A DNA stretch of 64,000 nucleotides from Proteiniclasticum ruminis DSM 24773 (GTDB lineage: Bacteria; Bacillota; Clostridia; Clostridiales; Clostridiaceae), in the NCBI RefSeq assembly GCF_000701905.1, contig NZ_JNKC01000010.1, positions 1-64,000 of the forward strand, given 5' to 3'. Within the stretch, counting starts at the first letter, position 1. Every line of letters begins with the position of its first letter. The notes under the pieces were generated by a model. That model was not told the DNA's origin and made no database searches. It worked only from the letters and a program-made list of their open reading frames with translations. This document shows, piece by piece, positions 7,281 to 17,363 of this stretch. The position numbers and the translations under genes are program-made.

Positions 7281-9419
7281 CTATAATAACAAGTCATCAA
7301 CTTCGTCAGCAATTTGGTTCTCTTCATGGCCTTCATCAAGCTGGCCATATTGCTGCCAATCTTTTGATATCTCAATCCAATTTACTTGCCCTTCTGATTT
7401 ACATGTCCACACATCCCAAAAATCTGGATCGTTAGATTTTGGTCTGTGCTCTTCTTTCAGGTAATTCATTTGAACTAAAACCGGAAGTTCCGAAGCCCAA
7501 CCCATCAAAATTGCGTTGCGGGAAGGCAATGATGGCAATTCTCTTAGCAAACCTCTTAAATTGTCTGGTACCAGTTTGTGCACTAATTCTTGGTCACGAT
7601 CGTTGCTTATTCGATGCAGCAGAAACGTATTGCACTGTGATAATACTGTGGCAGATAATTCACTGGGCCTTTGTGATGAAAGAACCAAGCCTAATCCAAA
7701 CTTACGACCCTCACGAGCAATTTTTTCAAATACCTGAGTGCACATTGCAGAAGCAGAAGTACCTTCGCCGTCTGTCTGATACTTTTTAATAAATGTATGT
7801 GCTTCTTCCATTACAATTGTTGTTGGCAGAGTATTTCCATTATTTATTTTTCTGAATCGCTGTAATGCCTCAAGCGTAGTTCTTGCGATTACTGCAGCAA
7901 TTATATGAACTACTTCTGCAGGGACTAATGATAAATCGATGATTGTAATCGCACCTTCACTTGTGCTACTTGGGCAAATATACTCGTTTAACCAACCTGC
8001 CAGAGTCATCTCTGGGCAACCAGTTGTTATCATTTTTAGTCTTGTATCAGATAGGAGAGTGCGAATACGCATAAGCATCGTTTCAACATGTTCTGCAGTC
8101 CCCATTATTTCCGAATTTGCTTCGATACTTCTGAGCAGCTGATTCCCATCGAAAGGACGAGGTATATCAGCATCAATTGGCAATGAATCACTATCAGTAC
8201 CACCAAATGCAGCATGGGCGATTTTTGCACATCTTAATAAATCTTCTACTTCAGATTTCCTAAAATCATGATGGGCGTATTGTACGCTTCTTGCTTGCAC
8301 GAGGATGTCAATTTTGGTTCTTAAATTCTCCAATTTTTCTTTTTCATTATCTGAATATGAGTCATCAAGAACCAAATCACTTTGCCATTTCTGGATTTTT
8401 TCAAAAAATGATTTCGGCTTAGGGAATCCTCCCCAAGGAGTGCCGGCATTGTATTCAATTGTAATAACAGTAACAATTGTTCGAAGAAATCTTCGCATAT
8501 CATGGCTTGGAGTTAGTGTTATCTCAAGTTTCCCATCCCGAACTGAGCGTAATGCTTGAATTAAGGTAGGTCGTTGTGCCTTTGTACTGGCCTGCGTGAA
8601 TGCACACCATTCAGCACTATTCCAAAACCAAATAGGTACATGAAGTTGTTTCACGTTATTCTCTTCATCGGGCTCAACAGCAAATAGTCTTACATTTTGA
8701 AGCCCAGAGAAAGCCTTTGAATACTCTCCGTTTGGATCGAGAATTATGAATCTTGAATTGATAGAATTATCTGGTCTATCAGGCGAGCATTCCTTTTTAT
8801 ATTGTCCGGCAGCTTCAATTGACCAACGAATAACTCCTGCAACAGTACAAGATTTACCACTGCCCGTATTCCCCAGGATTGCTAAATGCCTTCCAAACAA
8901 ACGATCAGGATCAATTGATACCACCGCATTACCTGCCAATGGACTAATCCCGATATTGACCCGCCTGTTTTCTCCTGATTCAACGATTGCTTTTAACTGA
9001 TCTTGTGAAGGAAGTAAAACAGGATCCCCAACTGTTGGGTATATTTCAACGCCTCGCGAGAATGAATAAACTGACGATCCATTGGATAACTTTCTTTTTT
9101 CTTTTAAAATCCCTAATGGATTTAAACTCATTTTTCGTAGAGGGTAGGGAAGATCAATAACTCCGAAATCTTGCATGCCTTTTCTTTTTGGATATTGAGA
9201 TCTCTCAATTGTTATCCATTCAATTTGAGACACAAGAAAGCCACTTTCACATGGAATTAAAACATAGCTGTTTATTCTTGGAAATGGCCTTGGAATGCCT
9301 GCATTTAATGCAATATCACTTGGTGCTTCAATATCTAAAAGCACTTTAATTTCATCTGGAGATACAAAATCAACACTCCCTATTCTCAAGGAATCAGCAT
9401 ACGCTAATGGTGTAATCAT
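7281..9419 (-). CDS. herA: HerA-type DNA translocase/helicase, partner of SIR2 protein
   Basis: A 712-residue hexameric FtsK-HerA-class ATPase. After an N-terminal HAS-like barrel, the Walker A G-N-T-G-S-G-K-S lies at 183-190 and D-P-N-G-E-Y follows. The Walker B region is V-M-E-E-A-H (about 536-541), with S-S-Q-R-P-S-E-L (sensor) and R-I-S-N-D-R-D downstream, all standard for HerA/DUF87 proteins. The start codon overlaps the stop of the SIR2 gene (TAATG), so synthesis is coupled. SIR2-HerA pairs are described anti-phage systems (Nezha-type) in which the complex depletes NAD+ or attacks DNA after infection. The assignment rests on motifs and on the gene pair. Confidence 0.9.
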   Translation of the reverse strand: MITPLAYADSLRIGSVDFVSPDEIKVLLDIEAPSDIALNAGIPRPFPRINSYVLIPCESGFLVSQIEWITIERSQYPKRKGMQDFGVIDLPYPLRKMSLNPLGILKEKRKLSNGSSVYSFSRGVEIYPTVGDPVLLPSQDQLKAIVESGENRRVNIGISPLAGNAVVSIDPDRLFGRHLAILGNTGSGKSCTVAGVIRWSIEAAGQYKKECSPDRPDNSINSRFIILDPNGEYSKAFSGLQNVRLFAVEPDEENNVKQLHVPIWFWNSAEWCAFTQASTKAQRPTLIQALRSVRDGKLEITLTPSHDMRRFLRTIVTVITIEYNAGTPWGGFPKPKSFFEKIQKWQSDLVLDDSYSDNEKEKLENLRTKIDILVQARSVQYAHHDFRKSEVEDLLRCAKIAHAAFGGTDSDSLPIDADIPRPFDGNQLLRSIEANSEIMGTAEHVETMLMRIRTLLSDTRLKMITTGCPEMTLAGWLNEYICPSSTSEGAITIIDLSLVPAEVVHIIAAVIARTTLEALQRFRKINNGNTLPTTIVMEEAHTFIKKYQTDGEGTSASAMCTQVFEKIAREGRKFGLGLVLSSQRPSELSATVLSQCNTFLLHRISNDRDQELVHKLVPDNLRGLLRELPSLPSRNAILMGWASELPVLVQMNYLKEEHRPKSNDPDFWDVWTCKSEGQVNWIEISKDWQQYGQLDEGHEENQIADEVDDLLL

Positions 9420-10792
9420 TAACTTTCCGCGCCTTCTTCAATATAGGTTGATTTACTAGACTCATCATATGCAGGACCATGTCTTTGCTTAAGTAGCTCT
9501 GCCATTCTTATTGTTGTGCGATCAATTGCTGGCTTAGGTAGAAAATTCTCAGTAAGTTTTCGTATATCAGCCAAATCTTTACCAATAATGAGACTAACTT
9601 GAGAGGCCCGCCCCAAATCAGCATAGAAATTTTTAATTCTACTCTGCTCGTCATCATAGGAAATAATAACAACATGTGTCGACGGAATTGTTAACATATC
9701 TCTAATTATTCGATTAATATGATCGTCTCCAAAACTATACCCGTAAATTACCAAAGTGCTATTCGGTCTACATAAGGCAGCAGCAAAATCACGGAACAAT
9801 TCCACATAAGGATATTCTGACGTTTCTCTGTCCTTTGAAGAATTTGGATAAATCATTATTTTTGAGTGGTCTACACCCGAAAATCCAGGGAAATTAATGA
9901 ATGGTTCAATATTTGCACCAAAAGGAAGGCCGATTCTTCTTATCTCTTTATTCGCCTCTATCCAATCTATTGAACCGTGTAATTTCGTATACCGCGCAAC
10001 ACCTTCAAGGTACCGTGGTTCACCTCTCATACCTGGCGGATTGTAATGCATGTCAATATCTAGCCTTGAAGATCTAAAAATAGGAGATAAATTACCAACA
10101 AAGCGGTCTATTAAATGTAAACCTGAAATCTCAGCGCCAGCTTCAATGACTCTGTCATAATTGGTTGTGAAGATGTTTAGTCGATCCCTAGTCCCTGTTC
10201 TACTACTAAAACTCATTAAAAACGTTGTAAGGATATTGAAGGTATCAATTCGTTTTTTCTCGTCTGATAAAATAATGCATGATTCACCAGCAGAGATACC
10301 AGCAACAAATTTATTCAACAAATCGCTATATTCAGTTCTAAGTTTTTGATACGCTTCTTGTTCGCCAATAATTTCCAGGCCGCACATTAGATCATTCATT
10401 ACACGAAAATAATCTTCAATATTGCCCTCATTACCTCTACCGTTGTTCAAGGCACTTTTGGCAGCTGCAGCGTGAATTTTTTCTGCATAAGGGCAGTCTT
10501 CTTTTAATTCAGGTTTTCCCATACCGTTATAGGACACTTTTTCAGGGGATGCAATATATTGAATTCCAGTAGAAAGTCCGCTTCCAATTAGAAGTGATAA
10601 GTGTTCGGATTGAAATAAAGAAGTCAGCCATGGTTCTATTCTGTTGCGAAGATCGTTCACGGTAAACGAACCATCAGTTACCCATGTGTGTTTTGGTGAA
10701 TCTGAACATACTGAATATTCTTCACTACTACCATTTTTACTTTCAAACGTTATTGGTAAGTGGTCATCTCTCACCTTAAGAATATTTTTCAT
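9419..10792 (-). CDS. SIR2-domain NADase of a SIR2-HerA defence pair
   Basis: A 457-residue protein with a SIR2-like Rossmann core: G-S-G-L-S (70-74) for NAD binding, F-T-T-N-Y-D (208-213), K-L-H-G-S-I-D-W with the candidate catalytic His272, and V-I-Y-G-Y-S-F-G-D-D-H-I near 343-354. These match the SIR2_2 family of defence NADases rather than the deacetylases, since no zinc-finger cysteines are seen. The gene starts after AAGGAGG and its stop overlaps the herA start. It is expected to assemble with HerA and consume NAD+ in infected cells. The 107-base gap to the type III restriction operon upstream holds no obvious terminator. Confidence 0.88.
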   Translation of the reverse strand: MKNILKVRDDHLPITFESKNGSSEEYSVCSDSPKHTWVTDGSFTVNDLRNRIEPWLTSLFQSEHLSLLIGSGLSTGIQYIASPEKVSYNGMGKPELKEDCPYAEKIHAAAAKSALNNGRGNEGNIEDYFRVMNDLMCGLEIIGEQEAYQKLRTEYSDLLNKFVAGISAGESCIILSDEKKRIDTFNILTTFLMSFSSRTGTRDRLNIFTTNYDRVIEAGAEISGLHLIDRFVGNLSPIFRSSRLDIDMHYNPPGMRGEPRYLEGVARYTKLHGSIDWIEANKEIRRIGLPFGANIEPFINFPGFSGVDHSKIMIYPNSSKDRETSEYPYVELFRDFAAALCRPNSTLVIYGYSFGDDHINRIIRDMLTIPSTHVVIISYDDEQSRIKNFYADLGRASQVSLIIGKDLADIRKLTENFLPKPAIDRTTIRMAELLKQRHGPAYDESSKSTYIEEGAES

Positions 10793-10899
10793 TGTGGCGA
10801 TACCTCCTTGGCATACGAAGAAGAATTTTAATGCTCACTAAGAGTAATTTGTTATTGTCCTCGGCATAATTAAATCTCCTCATTAAATTCACTTTCGGA

Positions 10900-13800
10900 T
10901 CATCCTTGAACAAGTTCCCATAGCTTGTCGTAACTACTCACCACATCATATTTTATATTTTCGCCACTGATAGCCCGGAAATGCTCTCTGGCGCAGTGGG
11001 CTTTTGCTTTTTCAATTTCTCTGAGTTCCATAGAGGACATGTCACCTTTGGTTTCAGCAACAAAATAAATATGTTTGACTTTACCCTCATAGAAAGCAAT
11101 TGCCCAGTCGGGATTGTATTTTCCAACAGGTGTATTTATATAGAATCCTTTTGGCAGTTTGACATATACTTCAACTTCTTGTGAGTGTGTCTCAAGCTGA
11201 TTAGCAAAGTCGCGCTCATTGGTCGAGTCATAGATTACATAGTCATACAAATGCCGTTTTGCTTCTATGGCATTGACACCCAGAGCACCTTTCTTGAGAT
11301 CCGGCTCAGTAAATATATTTGTGCTAAATTCAGATGTCAGCTTATCGTAGGTAATATGCTCAATAATCGCTGTAGCTTTCTGCTCGTTGATAATATTTGC
11401 TGCTCGCAGGATAAACTCTTCAGGATTATTCCCAAACTGGTCAAATATCGATTTTTCAATACCAACTAAAATTGAAGCTACCGCTTTGCGAGTCATACCA
11501 GTTTCAGACACGATCTTTCCAACGAGATCATACCGTACCAAACTACTAGCCTTCATTTCTAGGTAAGGGGATGCCTCCTCTCGAACCATATCAGCTCGAA
11601 CAAAAGCCCCTCCGGCTTGCAGCTGAGCTTTGGATTCGATCTTTTTTGTTTGCTCGCCTTTCTCCACCTTGAAATATATTTTTGATACACGCAATTTGGA
11701 GTTCAGCTCAGTGATGGCTCTTTTGATCAGCTCATCCTCATCAAAGCTTACGGTATAGTAGCTTCGGCTGTTGATTCTTGACCAAAGTTCCTGGAAGGCT
11801 CTGCTATTCAATTTATCTTTATCGAGCGTCAAATTGACTGTATTTTTACGAGCGTTCTCTGGTTTATTAATATTAGGATCGTAGACAGAATCAAGCACAG
11901 AGATTACTTCATGGATTTGTCCAGATATTTCCTCTGGCACTTCAAGAGATCCACTTTGCTTTGATTCATAATACTTTTCTGTCAGTTCACCTCGCTTGAT
12001 ATAGCCGTTCTCTATCAGACTCTCATAGATAGCCAGTGCGATATCTTCTCCAAATTTCTCTTCAAATAATTTGGCTTGAACCTTGCGCGGACGATCGGCA
12101 ACTGCTTCTGCAATTTCGCTTTGCAAGCCTTTTGCAAAACTATCGTAGCTTTCATTGGCGATAACAGTCAGAACATTGACATTGTGAATCTCTTCGTGAG
12201 AAAGGACATTTTCATCCATTCTCTCACCAACTTGGTTTACAGAGAGACGCAAACCACGTCCAACTTCCTGTCGCTTACGAACATCACTTCCACTTTGTTT
12301 CAATGTACATATCTGGAATACATTGGGATTATCCCAGCCTTCACGCAGCGCTGAGTGGCTGAAGATGAACCGGACTGGTTCGCGACGATCCAGAAGCCGT
12401 TCTTTGTCCTTCATGATCAAGTCGTAGGCATCAGAATCATCAGATGTACGTTCTTTCTTATCACCAAGTTTACTGTCGATTATTCGACCGCTTTTCTTAT
12501 CTATTGAAAAATACCCAGCGTGTGTCTGATCAGCAGATATACTTTCAACGTACTTAAGATAACCATCTGCATCATCAAGAGAAAGCTGCATATTTCCAAC
12601 TATAGCCTTATATTCTTCTTCAAATATCTGGGTATAGGTGCCACCCGTGGCATTTCCCTGATCATCGTATTGTCTGTATTTTGCTACCTCATCAATAAAG
12701 AACAAAGACAGTACCTTGATGCCCTTGGCAAACAATTGACGTTCTCTTTCAATATGGGAGTGTATGGTTTCTCTTATTTGAATTCGGCGCAACTGTTCTT
12801 CACTTACCGAACCAATTACATCGCCTGCATACAATTTTTTACCATTCGTAAATTCCACAGATGAATCACGTCCATCAATGCGAAGAACCGTATACCCATC
12901 CTTGTATTCTGCAAGTTCCCCAGAGTTATCAAAAAGGTTGTACCCTTCAGTGACAATTCTGGAAACCTTCCGAATACCTGTTTTCCCTTTAATATCAAAT
13001 TCTATTGTTGCAGTTGGATTGCCCTTTGAGAGGTTGATGCTCTGAATATAGATATAGCCTTCAGTTGCAGTGCTCCCTGAAACAGAGATCCCCTTTACGG
13101 CGATTTTTTTAACAAGCTTTTTATTGTAAGCTTCAAGGGCATCAAGGCGATAAATCATATTGTAAACACTATCCGCCCGATGCGTTGCTGAATACCGCAG
13201 TGTTGCTAAGGGAGTGAATTCTTTTAATCTTTCTTTGGTTGCTGCACCTTCTACTGACTGTGGTTCATCGATTATCAGAATCGGATTTGTTTTAGCTAAA
13301 ATATCAATTGGACGGCGAGAGCGAAAATCATCAAGTTTCATATAAATACGCCTTGCGTCTTTACCTCTGGCATTGAATGCTTGGCTGTTGATAATCATGG
13401 CATTAATTGAACTATCTGATGCAAAACGATCCAGTTCAGTTAGCTGCGCAGAGTTGTATATGAAGTAGCGGATCTTTTTACCGTAATCTTCAGCAAAGTG
13501 ATCCTCTGTCATTTGAAATGACTTATAAACACCTTCACGTATGGCGACACTAGGGACGACAATAATAAATTTACTCCAACCATAACGCTTATTCAATTCG
13601 TACATTGTTTTGATATAGGTATAAGTTTTACCTACACCGGTTTCCATTTCAACGGTCAAGTTAAACCGTCCATCTAGTGATTCCGATGGCTTGATTTGGC
13701 CCGATCTTTGTATGCTGCGGATATTCTCAAGAACCTTATCGTCGCCAATAACCACTGGTGCATTATTGAAACCAGTAAAGCTTCGAGCATCTTCCAGGCC

Positions 13801-13926
13801 GATTTGTCCCAAACCTGGATCTATCATATAGGTCGGTGAGTGAAATGGCTGACCATTAAACACTTCACAAATCGCATTTGCAGCATCAGACTGAAATTTT
13901 TGATGCCTGAATCGTAATCTCATCAT
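10900..13926 (-). CDS. res: type III restriction enzyme, Res subunit
   Basis: A 1008-residue DEAD-like helicase-nuclease. Motif I M-E-T-G-V-G-K-T sits at 94-101, the motif II variant D-E-P-Q at 220-223, and S-A-T-H-R follows. The second RecA domain has R-E-G-W-D-N-P-N and Q-E-V-G-R-G-L-R. Near the C terminus P-D-W-A-I (Asp940) and A-E-T-K-G (Glu958, Lys960) give a PD-(D/E)XK nuclease. With Mod it recognises unmodified sites in inverse orientation, translocates and cuts. It is the last gene of a five-gene operon, nine bases after mod. Either of two adjacent ATGs could start it after GGGGGTGAG. All key motifs are present, so it looks active. Confidence 0.92.
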   Translation of the reverse strand: MMRLRFRHQKFQSDAANAICEVFNGQPFHSPTYMIDPGLGQIGLEDARSFTGFNNAPVVIGDDKVLENIRSIQRSGQIKPSESLDGRFNLTVEMETGVGKTYTYIKTMYELNKRYGWSKFIIVVPSVAIREGVYKSFQMTEDHFAEDYGKKIRYFIYNSAQLTELDRFASDSSINAMIINSQAFNARGKDARRIYMKLDDFRSRRPIDILAKTNPILIIDEPQSVEGAATKERLKEFTPLATLRYSATHRADSVYNMIYRLDALEAYNKKLVKKIAVKGISVSGSTATEGYIYIQSINLSKGNPTATIEFDIKGKTGIRKVSRIVTEGYNLFDNSGELAEYKDGYTVLRIDGRDSSVEFTNGKKLYAGDVIGSVSEEQLRRIQIRETIHSHIERERQLFAKGIKVLSLFFIDEVAKYRQYDDQGNATGGTYTQIFEEEYKAIVGNMQLSLDDADGYLKYVESISADQTHAGYFSIDKKSGRIIDSKLGDKKERTSDDSDAYDLIMKDKERLLDRREPVRFIFSHSALREGWDNPNVFQICTLKQSGSDVRKRQEVGRGLRLSVNQVGERMDENVLSHEEIHNVNVLTVIANESYDSFAKGLQSEIAEAVADRPRKVQAKLFEEKFGEDIALAIYESLIENGYIKRGELTEKYYESKQSGSLEVPEEISGQIHEVISVLDSVYDPNINKPENARKNTVNLTLDKDKLNSRAFQELWSRINSRSYYTVSFDEDELIKRAITELNSKLRVSKIYFKVEKGEQTKKIESKAQLQAGGAFVRADMVREEASPYLEMKASSLVRYDLVGKIVSETGMTRKAVASILVGIEKSIFDQFGNNPEEFILRAANIINEQKATAIIEHITYDKLTSEFSTNIFTEPDLKKGALGVNAIEAKRHLYDYVIYDSTNERDFANQLETHSQEVEVYVKLPKGFYINTPVGKYNPDWAIAFYEGKVKHIYFVAETKGDMSSMELREIEKAKAHCAREHFRAISGENIKYDVVSSYDKLWELVQG

Positions 13927-13935
13927 CTCACCCCC

Positions 13936-15855
13936 TTAAATCACTCTTACAGTGGTATTCGGTGCGAGAAGTTTGAAAATCTCGACCACATTTATTTTCT
14001 CTGGCGAACTTGTAAAACTGCTATCACGAAATACTACGCGAAGAGGCTGACGACTTGCAATCTCTCGGACCACCTTCTCAGTAATGCGCTCCTCAAAACA
14101 AGCTATTAAGTCACCTTCGTTATACGTGTGAACTGTGAAGCCATCAATCTTTTCATGAGTGTGAGGTAATGAAAGAGGAAGTCCCCAGTCAAGCAGACAT
14201 CCAAACAGAAGATCCATATCTGTTCGGTCTTCCTTGATGTTTGACTGAAGCATAGAAATCATGTCTTGAGTGTAATCGCCTGCAGCATAATAAACATCGT
14301 TCATATTCGTTTCATCGAGTTTGAGGACGCGGAAGCCGATGTCAAGGTTTTGAGCAGTCAATCCAGCTTCGGCTTTGATTTTATCACCAGCACGGCGGAT
14401 ACGTTCTTTACCAATTTCACAAATATTAACATAACCAGCTTTATATGCATCTGACTTTTCATCTGCACATTCAGGGAGTTGTACCATTATAAACTGACGG
14501 TTACCACCATCCTCAGCGTTTAGTCGCATGACAGCGTGGGCAGTAGTCGAAGATCCAGAGAAGAAATCAAGAACAATGTCACTATGTGATGTTGATAATC
14601 TTAGTATCCTTTCAATTGTTCCCAGCGGTTTTGGTTTCGGAAAAATTCTTTTATCAAATCCCAAATCAATAAATTGTTCAGTACCTCGTTCGCTATTAAC
14701 ATCTTTGAATGTCCAGGAAGTCGTAGGTTTGACTAAACTACGTCCTTCTAAATAATCCTTTTGCATAATGCCCCACACTCTTCGTGTAGGCATAAATTTT
14801 GCTACGAGGTCACTAATCTGTTTGTTAGCTGTATTTAAACCCCACCGCCAATTCCCCTCTTTTCCGTCTTCACGCTGAGGAAATATGGATATGAAACCTT
14901 GAGGAGCATTCTTTTCAGTAGTCGGATACAAATCCCCAGTTTGTTCATTATAGTGGAAGTAATAAAACAGATTAGGTCTGTCTTCTCGCAAATCATTTTC
15001 GCCAGTTTTACGTAAATCAATCTCGCGATATTTTCTACCTTGCGCATCTATTTTGTTATAACGCTTTGTTATTTCTTCTGTTGGTTCAAATCCGTACCAA
15101 GTCAAGGTCGTTATATTTTTCGCATAAACTAAAAGGTACTCATGTGCCGTCGCGATATATTTATCGTCAGAGCGTCCTTTGGGATTGTTAATATTAGCAA
15201 TACAACCTATGAAGTTACTAACTCCGAGAATCTCATCACACATTTTACGTGAATTGTGAATTTCGTTTTCATCGATGCTAATGAAAATTACCCCATCATC
15301 ACTAAGCAGATTCCGCGCCAATACAAAACGAGGATACATCATGCTACACCAGTCGGAATGAAAACGTCCATTTGTTTCAGCATTCTTAACCAATCGGTTA
15401 TTTACTTCGTCATAAAGCCCAGATTCTTCCTCGTATTCTTCCAGGCTCTTTGAGAAGTCATCGAGATAAATGAAGTCATTACCTGTATTATATGGTGGAT
15501 CGATGTAGATCATCTTAACTTTACCAAGATAGCTTTCTTGTAAAAGTTTTAGAACTTCAAGATTATCACCTTCTATGTAAAGATTCTCAGTAGTATCCCA
15601 GTTCTTACTTTCTTCAGGACATGGGCGTAGAGTTTTCCTAATAGGCTTTCCAGCTTCAGCTATAGCTGCTCGCTTGCCCACCCAGGTAAACTCATATGCT
15701 TCATCGGTGAACACGCCTTCACCAAGCATAGAGCGAAGCAGATCAATATTTACTTTTCCTTCAACGACTACGCTAGGGAATAATGTGGCAAGTTTTTCTA
15801 TGTTCTCAGCAGTAAGATTCGGGGTCTCAAATTTCATTTTATCAGCGATGTTCAT
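13936..15855 (-). CDS. mod: type III DNA methyltransferase, Mod subunit
   Basis: A 639-residue beta-class N6-adenine methyltransferase. The catalytic motif D-P-P-Y-N-T-G-N is at 119-126 and the AdoMet motif D-F-F-S-G-S-S-T-T at 430-438. That order, DPPY first, defines the beta class used by type III systems. It methylates the recognition sequence and provides specificity for Res. The target-recognition region between the motifs gives no readable specificity. I chose ATG 15855 because AAGGAGG lies 11 bases upstream and the codon forms an ATGA overlap with the preceding gene. The longer reading frame to 15930 lacks such support. Confidence 0.93.
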   Translation of the reverse strand: MNIADKMKFETPNLTAENIEKLATLFPSVVVEGKVNIDLLRSMLGEGVFTDEAYEFTWVGKRAAIAEAGKPIRKTLRPCPEESKNWDTTENLYIEGDNLEVLKLLQESYLGKVKMIYIDPPYNTGNDFIYLDDFSKSLEEYEEESGLYDEVNNRLVKNAETNGRFHSDWCSMMYPRFVLARNLLSDDGVIFISIDENEIHNSRKMCDEILGVSNFIGCIANINNPKGRSDDKYIATAHEYLLVYAKNITTLTWYGFEPTEEITKRYNKIDAQGRKYREIDLRKTGENDLREDRPNLFYYFHYNEQTGDLYPTTEKNAPQGFISIFPQREDGKEGNWRWGLNTANKQISDLVAKFMPTRRVWGIMQKDYLEGRSLVKPTTSWTFKDVNSERGTEQFIDLGFDKRIFPKPKPLGTIERILRLSTSHSDIVLDFFSGSSTTAHAVMRLNAEDGGNRQFIMVQLPECADEKSDAYKAGYVNICEIGKERIRRAGDKIKAEAGLTAQNLDIGFRVLKLDETNMNDVYYAAGDYTQDMISMLQSNIKEDRTDMDLLFGCLLDWGLPLSLPHTHEKIDGFTVHTYNEGDLIACFEERITEKVVREIASRQPLRVVFRDSSFTSSPEKINVVEIFKLLAPNTTVRVI

Positions 15856-16748
15856 TGGCGGTGTCCTCCTTGTTGATCCTTGCGGAATGTTCCTATTTGG
15901 TTTATCGCGGCTTTCAATACCTGAAAGCAAATCAGTGCAGTATGCTTGTCGGGGAAAAAGTTTGTACTCATTTGCTCATATGGATGAATGTAATTTCTGA
16001 AATCGCGCACAATATGGCTGAACTTCTTAACATCCTGCTTCAGAAGTCCCACCTCAGACGCGGCATCTATGTAGTTGTTTAGCGTCCAGTTAGGAAAAGT
16101 TCGCACTTTGCCAGTGTCCTTGTCTTTCGGAGCACAAGAGGTTCGATTGAACTGTTGTGGATAGGTTGTTGCCATACCAAGCAATATTCCCTCCATAATG
16201 CTCCCAATTAATAATATAGATGCCAACGATGCTCCACCACCGATACAAGTTTCGACCTCTTTAAGTCGCAATTTGATTATCTCACCCACATTCGAGTCTA
16301 ATCCCAACGAGTCAACGTTGACATCGAAGGGCATCTTAAGAAACTCGTCTTCCTTTATCTCGGCGGTTGCACTTTTGCCGCTGTTAACAATAACTTTGTC
16401 GAGTCGTTTGAATGTGATTGTATCGTTATCGCGTATAACCACCCACTTATCGAAAGCCAAGTATTGATTGAATTCGGCAATCAGATTATCCAATTCAGCT
16501 ATTCGCCCTATATAATTCACGACGGCAAATGTATTACGAATACACTTATCTAATTCAGGTTTTCCATTAATTTGTTGTAGTTTTTCATCGGTGTATGCCC
16601 ACCTCGATGGGAAGCCCTGTGCATACACATCGTTAAAGCCTAAATGATTGAAAAAGCTGACGAGTTCATAGCCTTTCCGGTAGTCTGCTGTGTTATCGCC
16701 ATTTATGATAATTCGAAGTTTTTCGAGTGTCTTTGCACTAAGTTGCAT
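15852..16748 (-). CDS. 298-aa protein with HEPN-like C-terminal motif, embedded in the type III operon
   Basis: I do not recognise the N-terminal half by family. The C-terminal third is alpha-helical and contains V-R-D-F-R-N-Y-I-H-P-Y-E-Q at about 265-277. This is the R-x(4-6)-H pattern of HEPN domains, many of which are metal-independent RNases in abortive-infection and toxin systems; the same segment occurs in non-catalytic HEPN-like scaffolds. The gene is locked into the operon: its start overlaps the DUF4391 stop (TAATG) and its stop overlaps the mod start (ATGA). A role as accessory factor or effector of the restriction system is inferred. Confidence 0.75.
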   Translation of the reverse strand: MQLSAKTLEKLRIIINGDNTADYRKGYELVSFFNHLGFNDVYAQGFPSRWAYTDEKLQQINGKPELDKCIRNTFAVVNYIGRIAELDNLIAEFNQYLAFDKWVVIRDNDTITFKRLDKVIVNSGKSATAEIKEDEFLKMPFDVNVDSLGLDSNVGEIIKLRLKEVETCIGGGASLASILLIGSIMEGILLGMATTYPQQFNRTSCAPKDKDTGKVRTFPNWTLNNYIDAASEVGLLKQDVKKFSHIVRDFRNYIHPYEQMSTNFFPDKHTALICFQVLKAAINQIGTFRKDQQGGHRQ

Positions 16749-17359
16749 TATCCCAATCCCTCCAAATCAGTTCTCAACCGTTTTAATTCGCAATTCAATT
16801 CCACTTGGCGGTTGAACTGCTTTTCCCGCAATATTTTCTTTTCTAATCCGGCTATTTCACGTTCAATTTTTTGCCGTATTTTATCTTTTTCAACAGCTTC
16901 GGCTATATCTCCCTCTGAATCTAATCTTCCGCCAGCTATATGGCGTGCAAGATTTCCATAAACGGTATCTAGATTTAATCCATCAAGCTTTAGCGTGCTT
17001 CCATCTATTCGAAACCAGTCAGAGTTGTAGAATGTACCTGATGCTTCGATCCAAGTTTGAGCAACATTTTCAAAAGTCAGCACGAATAAAATTTTGTATG
17101 GGATTGCCTTATTTATAGCCGTCAAAACACGTTTATCCAAGCCGCGCTGCCGCAAGGAAATTTCAAATACTTGTATTTCTTTAACATTCTCACCGGGAGC
17201 CAAGCCTACTGTAGTATCAGACAGTTTATTTCTCCAGATAATCGATTCAATTTGATTTTTTATGATGTCGCGCAACTGGGTAGTCATTGTTGTGTTAGCA
17301 TAAATTTTTTCCTTTGACACACGCCGGTTGACTTCAGTTGAACGGGGTAATCCTAACAT
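16748..17359 (-). CDS. DUF4391 domain protein
   Basis: A 203-residue protein whose order of features (N-terminal L-P-x-S-T-E-V-N-R-R, V-F-x-I-x-L-R, A-I-P-Y-K-I-L-F-V-L, then a Leu/Asp-rich middle and a C-terminal coiled coil around 150-203) fits DUF4391. That family is found beside helicases and type III-like methylases. Its biochemical role is not established. It starts after GAGGTGAAGAT, four bases beyond the end of the SNF2 helicase gene, and its stop overlaps the next start. The coiled coil suggests it bridges helicase and methylase subunits, which is a guess. Confidence 0.75.
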   Translation of the reverse strand: MLGLPRSTEVNRRVSKEKIYANTTMTTQLRDIIKNQIESIIWRNKLSDTTVGLAPGENVKEIQVFEISLRQRGLDKRVLTAINKAIPYKILFVLTFENVAQTWIEASGTFYNSDWFRIDGSTLKLDGLNLDTVYGNLARHIAGGRLDSEGDIAEAVEKDKIRQKIEREIAGLEKKILREKQFNRQVELNCELKRLRTDLEGLG

Positions 17360-17363
17360 ATCT

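Noticed and set aside
15856-15930. 25-codon N-terminal extension of Mod
   Set aside because: AAGGAGG and the ATGA overlap with the upstream gene fix the start at 15855.
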